A stretch of 64,000 bases of DNA from Diphasiastrum complanatum. Taxonomy: Eukaryota > Streptophyta > Lycopodiopsida > Lycopodiales > Lycopodiaceae. The stretch's first letter is position 1. Each line of letters begins with the position of its first letter. The notes below the pieces were generated by a model. It saw only the letters and a list, made by a program, of their open reading frames with translations. It made no database searches and was not told the DNA's origin. Location of the stretch: contig CM055110.1 of the NCBI GenBank assembly GCA_029204225.1, forward strand, positions 45,532,267 through 45,596,266, written 5' to 3'. This document shows positions 40,201-50,399 of this stretch, in pieces. Both the position numbers and the translations under genes were made by a program.

Positions 40201-41687
40201 TCTAAGTCTACGACTTGGAGTTAAGTCATAAAACCACTAGAATGGACATGCTTGTTGATCCCATAAGCACCCTTGCGAATATGGGGGCTATAGCTATAAA
40301 AGAGTGAGTTTGGACATTCGTCGACATTCATTCCTAAGCGGGGGGCTTAGACTATGGATCCTCCAACACTTACGTGTGGCATCTCCTAGATTGGAGGGTG
40401 GGTTAAGGTGGTATGGGATGTGTTGTAAATCTAGCTTCCAAGTGCAAGCTTTACTCCCGGCGCCACTAGTGCCAGCATTGTTCCTGGCGCCAGCAGCGCC
40501 ACTGCTGCTCCCGGCGCCACTGTGACCAGAATCCAGCCGGCGCCAAATTCCTATGGCTGAAAATCTTTGATTGGATCTAGCGAAGTCCACAGAGCTCGGA
40601 TCCATGTGCAATCACCTCACACGATCTAGGCATGATTTAAGGAAGCCTGGGGATCAATAAATTCTAGAGAGAGAAAATAACTTTTTAGAGAGAGAAAGAG
40701 TGCTTTACTAGCTTGGGCTGAGCACTTGGTATGAGGGGAGGTGGCGAATCCCACCAGAACTATAGGGGAATGCAGGTTGTGACTCAGGGCGAGCTCCAAC
40801 CAAGTCTCAGCTTCCCTTGCTGGAATGTTGTCCTGACGCCCGCCTTGGCATGCCAGTGCCCCGTTACGCATGTATTCTCCATACAACATACCTATCGAGC
40901 CATAGTGCTTCGAATTGTACGAGCCATTCTACTTTCATATCATGAACTATTGGTGAGTGTTCATTTTACCCATGGTTGCGAAAGTTTCCGTGTGGTGTTG
41001 TATTTTATTTAGACTGATACTAAAAATGTATTTCGATGGAGACAATTTTAGAGAATTAATAAGTAGTACTACTATAACAATGAATGGTATCTTGCTCACA
41101 TATAGTCATGGCCATTTTAAGCTGCTATAGTCCATGAGAATAATGTTTATACACTTCTTCACGGGATTGGACTATATCCAAATTCAAAAAAATAATTTTG
41201 AGAAGTACTCTGTTAAACAAGTCTTAACACAAGATGAAGAAAGTCAAAGAATCCGTATAAAAACAATGACATAAAATTAAAACAAAAATCTTAGCCAGCC
41301 AACATTACTTATGATCTCATAGGTACCCAAACATAACGTTACCTAGATGTAAATTATTATCAAAAGAATCTAGCTGACATAATGTAAAATTTAACCTGAC
41401 CTGTATTTTTCAGATATCGACAAACTAAAAAACTAGTTGAAAGGAATGATTGAGATAAATAAAACACTATGCCATCACACATCTAGTAAATGTGATCGAC
41501 GATCATATGGATTGAAACATGCCATCAAAAACATGCTGCTCAATTAATCGAAAATGAACATAAAAAGTGAGATAGCAATAGATCAGCGAGTTAAGGACGA
41601 TGATTGTTACAAGGGAGTGGCCTTGAAATAAACGGCATGAGGACCAAATGTGAGCGCCACGCAGTTGAGGAAATGGAAGAGCGTCAT
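28043..41687 (-). CDS. TMEM147: TMEM147 homologue, seven-pass ER membrane protein, 7 exons, 230 aa
   Basis: Exons (minus): 41687-41611, 38081-38012, 33129-33070, 31840-31726, 31316-31201, 30723-30599 and 28172-28043. All introns are GT-AG, phases join exactly, and the sum is 693 nt ending TGA. Diagnostic stretches are MTLFHFLNCVALTFGPHAVY at the N-terminus, SEYDTLGTCVKAALVYLGTA, LVCLATFLQVSDTDSFDAPQ, RLAPLWIGARGLEFTWDY, SLAALGSLMWLRKNKP and YLRRGLRWHAPKVVGFE. Length and hydrophobic profile fit the TMEM147 family and its plant orthologues. In animals, TMEM147 with Nicalin and NOMO forms the BOS complex of the ER multipass translocon. A similar role in plants is inferred. Start: first ATG, matching the family N-terminus. 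Introns reach about 3.5 kb (1) and 4.9 kb (2) and hold transposon remnants. The donor of intron 5 is an atypical GTTCTC running into a (CT)n array. No lesion is seen in the coding sequence. Confidence 0.95.
29106..29576 (+). CDS. Hypothetical ORF in intron 6, antisense to TMEM147
   Basis: A 156-codon open frame (MFINIMRSTFPACVEILVAD...). It contains five or six Cys near the C-terminus (YEACLYCHEIREKVPRCALR), but no motif I recognise. It is long for chance in this AT-rich DNA, yet no splice partners, promoter or family similarity were found. It could be an old gene or retroelement fragment. Confidence 0.25.
   Translation: MFINIMRSTFPACVEILVADPTFRPAPRSKQGKPNLEYDIQRRWKDMQAKICVQTMYLRRGLCLKKNLSILISHVQQWGDIFYNCHVDVVDGKHKSLVHTMDVVKSISIVGLRKYGIAESFVKASYEACLYCHEIREKVPRCALRTSRRTHVMSCH
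31139..31198. repeat. (GA)n microsatellite (CT on the transcribed strand) at intron 5 donor
   Basis: Thirty dinucleotides ending directly beside the TMEM147 exon 5/intron 5 junction (exon ends 31201, intron GT at 31200-31199). The Leu-Ser ORF reading through it is an artefact. Confidence 0.97.
32701..32760. repeat. Short inverted repeat in TMEM147 intron 3
   Basis: TGCCACGAGGGG...GCCCTCATTGTGGCA can form a hairpin of about 10 bp with mismatches. No function is evident. Confidence 0.4.
34300..35330 (+). pseudogene. Decayed copia RT end/RNase H with probable 3' LTR, in TMEM147 intron 2
   Basis: In shifting frames the plus strand reads FRRLAGSLIYARVTCP (about 34365), FLANPREPH, TLRYLKDTIIFGLEY, SSAISWDSKKQPLVTL (about 34590), GFHARTKQVEGHCHFV (34780) and NDQVVDIFTKGLA followed by a stop (about 34911). 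This is the canonical order of the copia RNase H end. Several stops show it is dead. GAAGGGGAAGCA near 34967 may be the purine tract, followed by an LTR remnant to about 35330. Its strand is opposite to the host gene. Confidence 0.8.
36609..36835. repeat. Degenerate minisatellite, units of about 28-35 bp, TMEM147 intron 2
   Basis: ACCTTTCAAACATTCATTGA and ACCTTTCGAACATTCATTGA, each followed by GGGAAGAG, are followed by further diverged units beginning (G)CCTTTCGAATG, ACCTTTCAAATG and ACCTTTCAAAAA. A related but weaker CTTTCAA-rich pattern continues to about 37150. Confidence 0.75.
39050..39535 (-). pseudogene. Ty3/gypsy integrase C-terminus/chromodomain-like end and LTR start, TMEM147 intron 1
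   Basis: On the minus strand KHYKLSPLGIGPFNILKKIG (about 39505), LDTRTKRL and VTEHLVRWKGPSDDDDFWEL (about 39345-39285) match the end of gypsy polyproteins of the chromovirus/plant type. There is at least one internal stop. A purine tract (AATAAGGGGGGAAGAA, about 39215-39230) precedes a likely LTR start TGCCCACGATTGG (39208 downwards). The rest of pol is not present. Confidence 0.75.
40440..40560. repeat. GC-rich GGCGCC-repeat patch in TMEM147 intron 1
   Basis: Four GGCGCC palindromes and one partial copy, with (C/A)AGCGCCACTG-like spacers, in otherwise AT-rich DNA. A TATA-like GCTATAAAAGAG lies upstream at about 40290. It could be part of a decayed gypsy LTR. Confidence 0.5.
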
Positions 41688-42192
41688 CACGCCCCCCGAC
41701 GACTCCTCTCGCTTGCTCGCTCCCTCCCTCGCTGACGACGATGATCGGACGAACTGCTGAATTTGTGCAGCAAAAATAATAGATCTTCGCAAGAGAGCTC
41801 TAGTTTGGACAGGGAAGGGGAGAGCCCGTTCTTAGGTTTTTTTAGCCCTATTGCAAGTTGCCACGTATTGCGTTACCTGCTACAGCCAATCAGTTCACCT
41901 GCTTGGCCGGTACTTCACAAACACACTTACGTTTTGGGTTGCTTGGGTTGGCAAAATGTCTCTCCCACACCCTCTCACCCACGTACACGACTTGGGGACA
42001 CCCACTCTCACACTGAGGGGCAAGGTACATTCACAAGGGGATTTGAATTTTTTGTTAATGACTTTCAATTGACTGTTAGTGGAACTTTTTGCCTTTGAAA
42101 GCCATAGAGAAGGTCATTGCACAACATTTCACATTACATATTACAAGCTTTAGTGTGCGTCTATGTGTGGCCTTATCACAACTAGCCATCTT

Positions 42193-42237
<45 letters not shown>

Positions 42238-42690
42238 GTTTCATGAACTCATAAAGCATAGAAAATCCCAAAAAAGGATTAAACACAATTTGTATGCATT
42301 AAAAAGTCATTACTTTTTAAGCGGCGGTGTAGGTGTGCCACACCATTTTTGAGCATAATGTTATGATACATTTGTGCAAGGCAAAAAGTCAAAGCATCAT
42401 CCAAAAATGATCAATTATGGAGATCAACGATCACAAAAATCTAGGTGCATTGAGCTTTGTCCCTCCCTAGTACAAAATTTCAATTGCAAGTATGTCCACA
42501 CATATACTCAACGTTCTCCTTGCTTCTATTTCTCTTTTCTCTTTTACTTATGGCATGATTCCAATAATTTCTTTTGGCACATGCCAAACATTTTTACTTT
42601 TTATTGATAGTTTAATGACATGTGACACCTATCCATATGTCTTTCATGGAGAAGCCCACAACCTTGGTTGCAAGCTTCTACCGATTGTAT
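41688..42690. other. TMEM147 5' region and spacer with (GT)n array
   Basis: Immediately upstream of the TMEM147 ATG the DNA is GC-richer (CCCTCCCTCGCTGACGACG), consistent with a 5' UTR and promoter. A (TG)n array lies at 42197-42235. No other gene was seen before copia-4 starts near 42690. Confidence 0.5.
42197..42235. repeat. (TG)n microsatellite, about 39 bp
   Basis: Uninterrupted TG repeats between TTCTTT and AAGTTTC. Confidence 0.97.
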
Positions 42691-44990
42691 ATGATTCTTA
42701 TTGTCACCATCTTTGCTACAGGAGCAAAGGTTTCTTCATAGTCAAGGCCATATATTTGTGCAAAGCCTTTAGCACATAATCTTGTCTTGTACTTGTTGAT
42801 GGAGCCATCATGATTGTACTTGATCTTGAACACCCACTTGCATCCAATGATATGCATGTAAGGTGGTGGATCCACTAGCTCCCATGTGTGGTTGGTGATC
42901 AAGGCATCATATTCAATCTTCATGGCCTCATTCCACTCCTTGGTATTGAGGGCTTCTTGAACATCTTTGGGCTCCTCATGAGAAACAAAATAAGCATAAG
43001 TGGAATCAAGATCCATCTGTTTTCCTTTGTCATCATGAGTGAGCCTCTTGGGCTCGGATCTCTTCCTCATGGATATTCTAGGAGTGAAAATCCGAGGACT
43101 TCTATCTTCAAATCTTGACTCCTCCATATGTTGATTGTCTTCAATAACAAAAGTTGATAGATTTTGAGGTTGCTTGATCTCGGCCCCTCCAAGATTGAAC
43201 TTTTTTCCTTCATGAAAAACTACATCTCTACTATCAATTACTTTAGAGGTAGAGAGCATGTAGATTCGATAGGCTTTCTTGTTGGATGAATATCCAACCA
43301 TTACTCCTTTGCTTGCACAAGGATCATCCTTCTTTCTCGTTTCCAAGGGAATATGGACAAAGCATATGCATCCAAATACTCCAAGGTGTTCAACCTTAGG
43401 TTTCTTCAAATAGAGTGCTTCATATGGTGACTTTCCTCCAAGTGCAACATGAGGGAGTCTATTGCAAAGATAGTTTGAACAATTGATAGCCTCACCCCAA
43501 AAGTCTTTTGGCAAGGATGCCTCAATTCTAATGGTTTTGGCACATTCACACAATGTTCTATTCTTTCTTTCAGCCACCCCATTTTGAGATGGTGTATATG
43601 CACAAGAAAAGTCCCTTTTAATGCCTTCAAGCTCACAATAATCATGAAATTTATTGGAAGTGTACTCAGCACCTCCATCACTTCTAAGAATCTTGATTTT
43701 GTAAGAAAATTGCTTTTCAACTAGATCTTTGAACTTTAGGAAATAGTCAAACACCATAGATTTTGAAGCTAGAAGATATACCCACATAAATCTAGTGAAA
43801 TCATCAATGAAAGTTACAAAGCAAGTAGCACCACCCTTGCTCTTTGAAGATGAGAAGTGCACATACGAGTGTATGAGCTCCAATGGATGTGTAGTCTTGA
43901 TAGATGACTTTGAAAAAGGCTTCTTATGAGACTTGATGGCACAAGCCTCACATGGCTTGAAATTCTTGGAGATAAGATTAGGCAAGCCAATAGCTTTGGC
44001 TTTCTTGACTATGGACACCATAGAATTATAGTTAGGATGTCCCAACCTTCTATGTCGTAGTTCCTCCAAAGACATATGAGTAGCAAAAGCACTATCACAA
44101 GAGTTAGCATACTCTTTGGGATCAAGCTTGTAGATTCCATCATATCTAGACCCAAATGCAAGGATCTCATCATGCTTTTTGATTGTACATGTATCAACAT
44201 TGAAATTCACATATAGTCCACTATCAAACAATTGCCCAACACTAATAAGATTTTTTGTTAACTTGGGAACAAAAAGTACATTAGATAGAGAAAGAACTTT
44301 TGATGAAGAAAGCTTTAAGGGAATGGTCCCTATGCCTTCAATAGCACACTCATGATCATTTGTTGTGTAGATGGACTTCTTGGCTCCTTCATAAGGCGAC
44401 ATGGATGAAAAAAAATACTTGGAGCTACACATATGTGAGGAAGCTCCACTGTCGATATACCACGAACCATCGTTCTTGGAAGGTGATGAAGAAAAACTCG
44501 AGACCATAAAAGATCCCTCTCCATCACTTGCATGAGCATCTTCCTTCTCTTCATTAGAAATGTTGGCTTGCTTGAATGGACTCTTCTTCTTGAAGCAATT
44601 GGTGGCATAATGCCCCTTCTTGCCACAAAAGAAACACTTGATGTTTTTCTTCTTCTTCTTGGATGTGGAAGCTTGAGAGAACTCTATTGAAGAGGATTGG
44701 TGTTGATTCTTACTTCTTTTCTTGTGCTTGTCTTTGGTAAAGAGAGCTTTACCATCAATGTTGAGATACAGTCTCTCCATTTTCAAAAGTTTATATTCTT
44801 GTCTTGATTCTTCAGAAATGAGCACACTTTGGAGTGCTTCCAAACTTGGTAGCTCCTCCTTAACGGCATAACTCTGAACAAGGTTGTCATATTCCTCCTT
44901 TAACCCATTAAGTATGACTTGAACAAGTTCATTTTGGTTGATGGATTCTCCTATGCATGACAATTCTCTATGGAGGTCTTTAACTCTCAT
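42678..44990 (-). pseudogene. Copia-4 gag-protease-integrase-partial RT frame (770 codons)
   Basis: One open frame reads, in order: the gag second half (MRVKDLHRELSC), knuckle CFFCGKKGHYATNC, protease SWYIDSGASSHM (about 44465), pre-integrase ELRHRRLGHPNYNSMV, an integrase core, TPSQNGVAERKNRTLCE, the integrase C-terminal part, then RT start EWNEAMKIEYDAL, CKWVFKIKYNHDGS and DYEETFAPVAKM. The first integrase catalytic Asp is changed (HSYV where HSDV is usual). The second (RSDGG) and the Glu (AERKN) remain. RT lacks its active site because the element is truncated. Confidence 0.88.
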
Positions 44991-45136
44991 TACATAAGCT
45001 GAAGCACATTCATCACTTCTTTGTACACTTTGAAAAATTTGGTTTCTTAGTGTTAGAAGTCTAGAAGTATTTTTTGCCTCATAGATAGACTTGAGGGTAT
45101 CCCAAGCATCTTTGGCATTAGTACAAGCACCAATTT

Positions 45137-45368
45137 ATCTTAAGATGTCATTTGAGACATTCATCTTAATATAATGCAGAGCCATCCTGGCTCTCTTTTT
45201 GTACTTTGGAATTTCTTGAGGAATTTGTGGTTCTTCTTCAATGCCAAGTACAATATCCATCACCTCTTGTAGAATCAAGACAAATTCCATTCTAACCTTC
45301 CAAATTGAGTAATTGGAGGTTGATAATCTTTCACTTGCTTCTAATAGAAAGACACCCATTGAAGTCAT
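45137..45368 (-). pseudogene. gag: Copia-4 gag N-terminus ending at a nonsense codon
   Basis: MTSMGVFLLEASERLSTSNY... to NDILR and then TAA, where copia-2 has GAG followed by IGACTNAKDAWDTLKS. Downstream of the stop the same frame continues into the 770-codon frame, so gag is split by this nonsense change. Confidence 0.85.
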
Positions 45369-46114
45369 AAAGAATAATGGAAATAAAAAAAAGATGGATG
45401 AAAGAATTGCTTATCTTCTCACTATAGGAACCAATCAAGGGTACAGAACCAAATCCTATGTAAGACTTAGCAAAAAATTGTGAGATAGATCTCACTAGCT
45501 TGACAATCTCTCTAAAACAAGATTTGAATCATCAAAAAAGATGAAGTATGGCAAAAGTTATGGTTCTCTGAATTTCACATGTGTGAAATATTCCAAAAAA
45601 ATCAAATTGACTCAAATACAATCTAATTGTATGAAACAATTTGCCTAGAACCCATAAGTTTTATTTAAATCACATATAGATGAGATTGTATAGCTTCTCG
45701 ATGATTTTTGTGATCATTCAAGCAATAAATGACATGTACACACGATTTGCCACAGGTCTAGGCGCCCTACCTACGACTCTTCAAAAGCTTATAACTTCTA
45801 ATTGGCTTATCCAACTGTCATGATTCAAATTGCATCAGATTTTACACATTTCTAGCTTTCTAGTGGGCTAATTTGCTTGAAATTTGGATCTGAGGTGAGA
45901 GAGAACCACCAATCTGAAAATGGGCGGATTTCACACGTGCCAACACCTGAAATTCTGTACAGTACCTGATCTGGCCCATTCAATGTGGTTTGTAGCTCAA
46001 AATCACAAGAAAACTGCAAACTAGCTAGAAGGTAGAATTTAGACAATTCCTAGCTTGAAATATGATCAGATCTGCAAACTTTTTGATTAGATTTGCTTGT
46101 AAAACTTAGGTAGG

Positions 46115-46126
46115 CTCTGATACCAT
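46115..46126 (-). other. Copia-4 primer binding site
   Basis: The reverse complement is a perfect TGGTATCAGAGC, directly adjoining the LTR. Confidence 0.92.
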
Positions 46127-46738
46127 GCTGAATTCACACATGTGGGACGCCCTACACATGTATTTTTTATCTCCTAAGCACAATAACACCATAAAGATCA
46201 GACTAGCATTGGTTGTCAATAGGAAAGCTGATCATACAAGCAATATTATTGTGTTACAAGCAAGATCTGTCAACAAAACATAAGACAAAGCATCATAAAT
46301 GCCTCTACTCAACTAGAGAGAGAAAATAGCAAGTACAAAACTCGTGGAGAGAGAGAGGGCACAAAGAGCTTGTCTCCCAATTTGCATTACACACAAATTT
46401 CATCATTTTCTCAATGAGAGTACATCACATATGTATAGATCCATGGACTCTTCTCCTACTTTGAGTTGAATTGGAGTTGTGGATCCACCTCTCAAGCTAT
46501 CTAGACTTATCCAAGCCACATCACTATGTCTAATTGTGCCACATAGTCTTTTCATGCATTAAATGTGGCATGTAAAGTACAAATGGCAATTCCTATGGTA
46601 GCTCGAGTTTCTACTTCTACCTACCTTGAATATTTTATTCTAAGATGGGTCTTTACTAAGCCAAAAGAGCTCAATTCATCTTTGGCATTTTTAGGACCCA
46701 TACTCACAACATTAGATAGATTTTTCAATATCTTGACA
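46127..46738 (-). repeat. Copia-4 5' LTR (612 bp)
   Basis: In plus orientation it opens TGCTGAATTCACACATGTGG and ends ATCTTGACA. It aligns throughout with the copia-2 LTR at 9423-10035. Confidence 0.88.
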
Positions 46739-46745
46739 TTCAAGT

Positions 46746-47015
46746 GTGCCGAGGATTGAAAAGGAGAGACCTTCTCAAGTTGTGATTCCAAAAAGAAATC
46801 CAAGAAACATGGTTAAGCCCAGGTGGGTCACATTTCAAGGGAAAGAGGATCATATCTCCTGTGGTATACATCTCATACTTACTTCTCTTATGTCATTTAA
46901 TGAATCAATCTGCTTTAGTGAGATCATTGCATCTCAAAATTGGAGTAAAGACATACTAGTTGAGTATATAGTATCTCTTGAGAACATAGATGATGTTCTT
47001 AAAAGGTTGAATTGA
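46746..47015 (+). CDS. Copia-5 internal ORF 1, unrecognised
   Basis: 89 codons, starting MPRIEKERPSQVVIPKRNPR and including KPRWVTFQGKEDHISCGIHL. It overlaps the next ORF by four bases (ATGA-like arrangement at 47012-47015). It lies inside the 3' part of copia-5, beginning 7 bp after the copia-4 LTR. It is not related to gag, protease, integrase or RT as far as I can see. It could be element-specific coding sequence or captured host sequence. Confidence 0.35.
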   Translation: MPRIEKERPSQVVIPKRNPRNMVKPRWVTFQGKEDHISCGIHLILTSLMSFNESICFSEIIASQNWSKDILVEYIVSLENIDDVLKRLN

Positions 47016-47527
47016 TTTTAAATCAATCAGAAAGCAAATGGTTATTTCATCAAATGTATGCTCTTGAGTCATGCAAGAGCAAAAGTGATTTGTTCACTCA
47101 TAGTTTGAAAATTTGTATTGAGGCAAATTGTAAACTCTTTATGAGAGTAAGTGAATCATCTTCTAAAGACACTTATCTCCATAATGAAGTATTTAGCCTC
47201 ATTGGATCTGAGATTATCATGGGAAACAAGCATGAAGATATGATGCAAATACTTTGTTATTATAGCATGCATAGTCTTGCCAATTTGGATGAGTCTAATT
47301 CTCTAGATCGTGGTAACATGATGTCAAATCTTTATGATCCTAATAAGACAAGAAGAAATCTTCATTTCATCATGGAGGAGCATGCACATGAAGAAGGAGC
47401 AAGCCTCAAGGTCAAGCATCTACATGAAATTTGGAAGGAATCAATTTTGGAGGTGCTAGGATGGTGCAAAGCTCTCAAGTTCATCAAAGATGTCAACATC
47501 AAAGAAGCACTATCATGGATATGGTGA
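47012..47527 (+). CDS. Copia-5 internal ORF 2, unrecognised
   Basis: 171 codons: MILNQSESKWLFHQMYALES... to EALSWIW. It is probably soluble, with mixed charge and no transmembrane segment, and contains His-rich HFIMEEHAHEEG. No copia domain is present where RNase H would be expected directly upstream of the purine tract and 3' LTR. This resembles the situation in non-autonomous elements carrying foreign or novel sequence. Reading frame and function are unproven. Confidence 0.4.
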   Translation: MILNQSESKWLFHQMYALESCKSKSDLFTHSLKICIEANCKLFMRVSESSSKDTYLHNEVFSLIGSEIIMGNKHEDMMQILCYYSMHSLANLDESNSLDRGNMMSNLYDPNKTRRNLHFIMEEHAHEEGASLKVKHLHEIWKESILEVLGWCKALKFIKDVNIKEALSWIW

Positions 47528-47664
47528 TTTTGGATCAACATCAAACTCATTGGCTGATCTTCACACCTTTTGAACCAGCAAAGACCAATTCAGCCCATGG
47601 AGTCAAGTTCAAGATCATTATGTTTTTTATCAAGCTAGATTGACCAAGCTAGATTTTTGAGGAG

Positions 47665-48499
47665 TGTGAAAAATGCAAAAATTATGCTTGGTCAAGGCCA
47701 AATCTATGTATATAGGATGATTACACATGAGTGGAGCCTGTTCCCACGTGTGAAATAGATGTAGTTCTTATGTAATACAATCATATAGCTTGTACATATA
47801 GTTTAAAACAAGTTCTATTGGCTAAAAAGGCCAAAATCATGTTTTTTAGTCATGTGCCACATGGCATCAATCTAGAGATTGCATGAAGCCACATCATGAG
47901 ATTAGGTGTCAAATTCCATGTGTAGAGGTCTACTCACATGTGTGGAATAAGCTAAGGAAGTCGAATTTTCACTTCTGAAAGAGTTTTTCCTAGTTCTCTA
48001 CATAAACAAAAAAAATGGACCAAAAGTGCTCAAAATAGAAGGTTTTGTCCAAGTGTCAATTTTGCATGATGAATCATCACATGACAAAGCACCCTCACAC
48101 ATGTGAGATTATAGGGATGATCGGTACCACAAGCTCTCACTTTTTGTATATATAGAGCCACATTTGGCCATAATCAACAAGAAACACCAATCTTGGTTTT
48201 GGAGGCAATTCTTGTCAATTTCATCATTTGTCTTGATTTTTCTTGATAGTTTTGAGTTCCTATCATATTGTACTTTGATTTCAGGCTGGAGTCCGTACTA
48301 AGACAGGTTTTCACACGTGTGAAACCAGCAAGTACAGTTCCCTTTCATTTATGATTGTTCTTGTTAGATTTTCTCATCTAAATTTGATCTAGATTGATCT
48401 AAATCTTGTGTAGATTGATAGATCAACTGTATCTAACATCCAATCACTCTTGTGGATCATTTTAGGTCCATTCTTGGTCCAATTTTGCAAATTTCCACA
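47665..48499 (+). repeat. Copia-5 3' LTR (about 835 bp) with purine tract
   Basis: Begins TGTGAAAAATGCAAAAATTA after TTTTTGAGGAG and ends AAATTTCCACA. Both termini and the inner phrase CAATCACTCTTGTGGAT resemble the copia-3 LTR, so the families are related. It carries several CACGTG/CACATGTG palindromes (about 47750, 47937, 48103 and 48310). The matching 5' LTR is not in the window. Confidence 0.75.
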
Positions 48500-49720
48500 C
48501 ATCCAACAATATGAAGAACAATCGTCACAATCTGAACATTCCTTGCATTATCATGAATACCCTCTAGAAAATCCAAAACCCCTAGCCATACAAGATGGCT
48601 ATGCAAATTCAACAAGGGCCAATGAACAACATATTTTTTATCTGCGGTGAAATAGGCCAGCCGAAGCGGCTAAGAGATCATTGCAAATGTCCTGCGGAGA
48701 CCAACTACCACCTACATTGGTTGGTCAGCCAAAAAAGAAGATCTAAGAAAGCAGGCGAAGCAACAAAAAGAAATAAAGCAAAGAAGTTGAGGAGGAAAGG
48801 AAGAAAGAACCGTAGAAAAAGAAAAGATGAAGACAACTGTGAACCTGCAGAATAAAGTGAGCTCCTCAAGTGGTGGTCAAAGCTTGACATTGCAAGGATC
48901 CAAGGTTGCAACTGTAGTACTATCAGTTCTTTTACCCTCCCACCAAACCTTCATCACGTTTCCCTATTGTCACCAACCCATCCGTCCATATCTGTTTTTA
49001 CCACCAAATCGTTGATGAGTCCACCTCCTTGAAGACTGATAACCAAGATTTGTGCAACCTATCAGGAAAGAGCATCGACAAGACTGGAACTTCAACTGAG
49101 AGAAGAAATGAGGAAACACCCATAAGCAAATGAAGGATACAAGCCTCCCAGAGGTTAGAACCTACCAAGAAACCAAAGATGAGACCGTCAATGACAGATA
49201 CAAGTGATAAAAAAAAAAAAGACACTCGGGATGCACTCAAGCATGCAAGTTGTGAAGCTACGGAGGGCTCTCCACTTTTGAAGATAGCAACTATTTGCGC
49301 CAATATGACATTTTGGTTAAACTACGACAAATTGCGGAAAGCAATTTTTTGATAAAGATTGGCAACAATAAGCACTTGGTTTTATGCAAGCAAACGAGGA
49401 TCTACGCTTTTCCAAGTGACAATCGAAGATGCCAGTGTGGAGCAATATCGTCCAATATGGGTTGCAGTGAGTCCTGCAACACATTATGGGTGGGATGATG
49501 TTGGCTGATTCTGACGAATCCCCAAGATACTCGGCCAGAGCTACCCACGAGCACCTCTCACCTTAGATCGAGGAGGTATTTGAGAAGACGAGACGAACGA
49601 AGACTGAGATCCGAGAAGTACTAGTTAAGAATGACAAGCAAAAACTGTGTAAGCCTCACGGTGAATCCCGAAAGATGGAATGACTATGTAGGAGCTAGTA
49701 TTTCTAGGCCAATGTAATAA
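48500..49720 (+). pseudogene. Probable retroelement remnant with gag-like zinc knuckle
   Basis: FFICGEIGQPKRLRDHCKCP (about 48630-48700) resembles a degenerate gag CCHC knuckle and is followed by a Lys/Arg-rich tail. EIREVLVKN near 49600 weakly recalls the end of gypsy integrase. Frames are broken throughout. The family is uncertain. Confidence 0.35.
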
Positions 49721-50330
49721 ATGCAACTCCTCTTAAAGAAAGTAGAGTGAGCCACCTTTTGATGGTGACCTCTAGTGGAGAGCATCATTCCACTTCTAAT
49801 TTGTGTAATGTGGAAATGCCACTAGGATGCCACCTAAGGAGCTCTCTTGCTTATTTAGGAGACTCCCTCTTTGTAGAAGAGAAACTTTTGTGTAATGTAT
49901 CTACTCCATCCTTCAATGAGAATAGCTTCGATGATTTTGATACATCCTTGAGCTCCTTGATCATGCTTGTTTCTTGAGTGATGCATTTATGATCTTGCCT
50001 TTCCATTCCCTTTGTGTGTGGTTGTAGATCATAGAGAGGACTAGCTTTCTTGTTTTATGCATTGTGAATTAGTTTTCTTGCTTTGTGGATTAATGTAGGT
50101 TTTAGCATTCAAGTAAACTAAACAGGCTAGATTTGTGGTGTAAATCTTGCACCGACGTCGCCCAACGTATCATCAACCCTAAAAACAGCTGGACAATCCT
50201 CTTATGATCCAGTTCGTGACGTTCTTGGTCTGTCCAAGAATCAAGAAATGAGTGTTTCTTGATCCTTGAACTTTCAAAATGTTGTTTAGTCTTTAGTTTC
50301 TTGTTTCTTGTTTTGTGGAATGTATGGTAG
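49720..50330 (+). repeat. LTR-like repeat, copy A
   Basis: Shares a colinear series of phrases with copy B at 56870-57330: TTGGAGCTCCTTG/TTGAGCTCCTTG, TTTCTTGAGTGA, AAGTAAACTAAACAGGCTAG/AGGTAAACTAAATAGACTGG, and GAATCAAGAAATGAGTGTTT/GAATCAAGAGATGGGTGTTT. It is preceded by probable retroelement coding remnants, so a 3' LTR is likely. The ends were not fixed. Confidence 0.6.
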
Positions 50331-50399
50331 CTTAGTTTTAGATTGTTAGGATCTATCCATTTTGATTTGCAACATTAAAGTAGGATTTCATGGCTATTC

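Larger units (their letters stand above)
42690..46738 (-). mobile_element. Copia-4: 5' two-thirds of a Ty1/copia element
   Basis: Minus strand: 5' LTR (46738-46127), perfect primer site (46126-46115), leader (46114-45369), gag, protease, integrase and the start of RT. Similarity breaks inside RT just after FAPVAKMVTI (about 42693), so most of RT, RNase H and the 3' LTR are missing. It is the same family as copia-2, and the LTRs of the two are nearly equal in length (612 and 613 bp). It is the best-preserved copy of the family in the window, and it lies just beyond the TMEM147 promoter side. Confidence 0.9.

Noticed and set aside
41607-41792. 61-aa ORF as a small separate gene
   Set aside because: It contains TMEM147 exon 1. 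Upstream residues are 5' UTR read-through.
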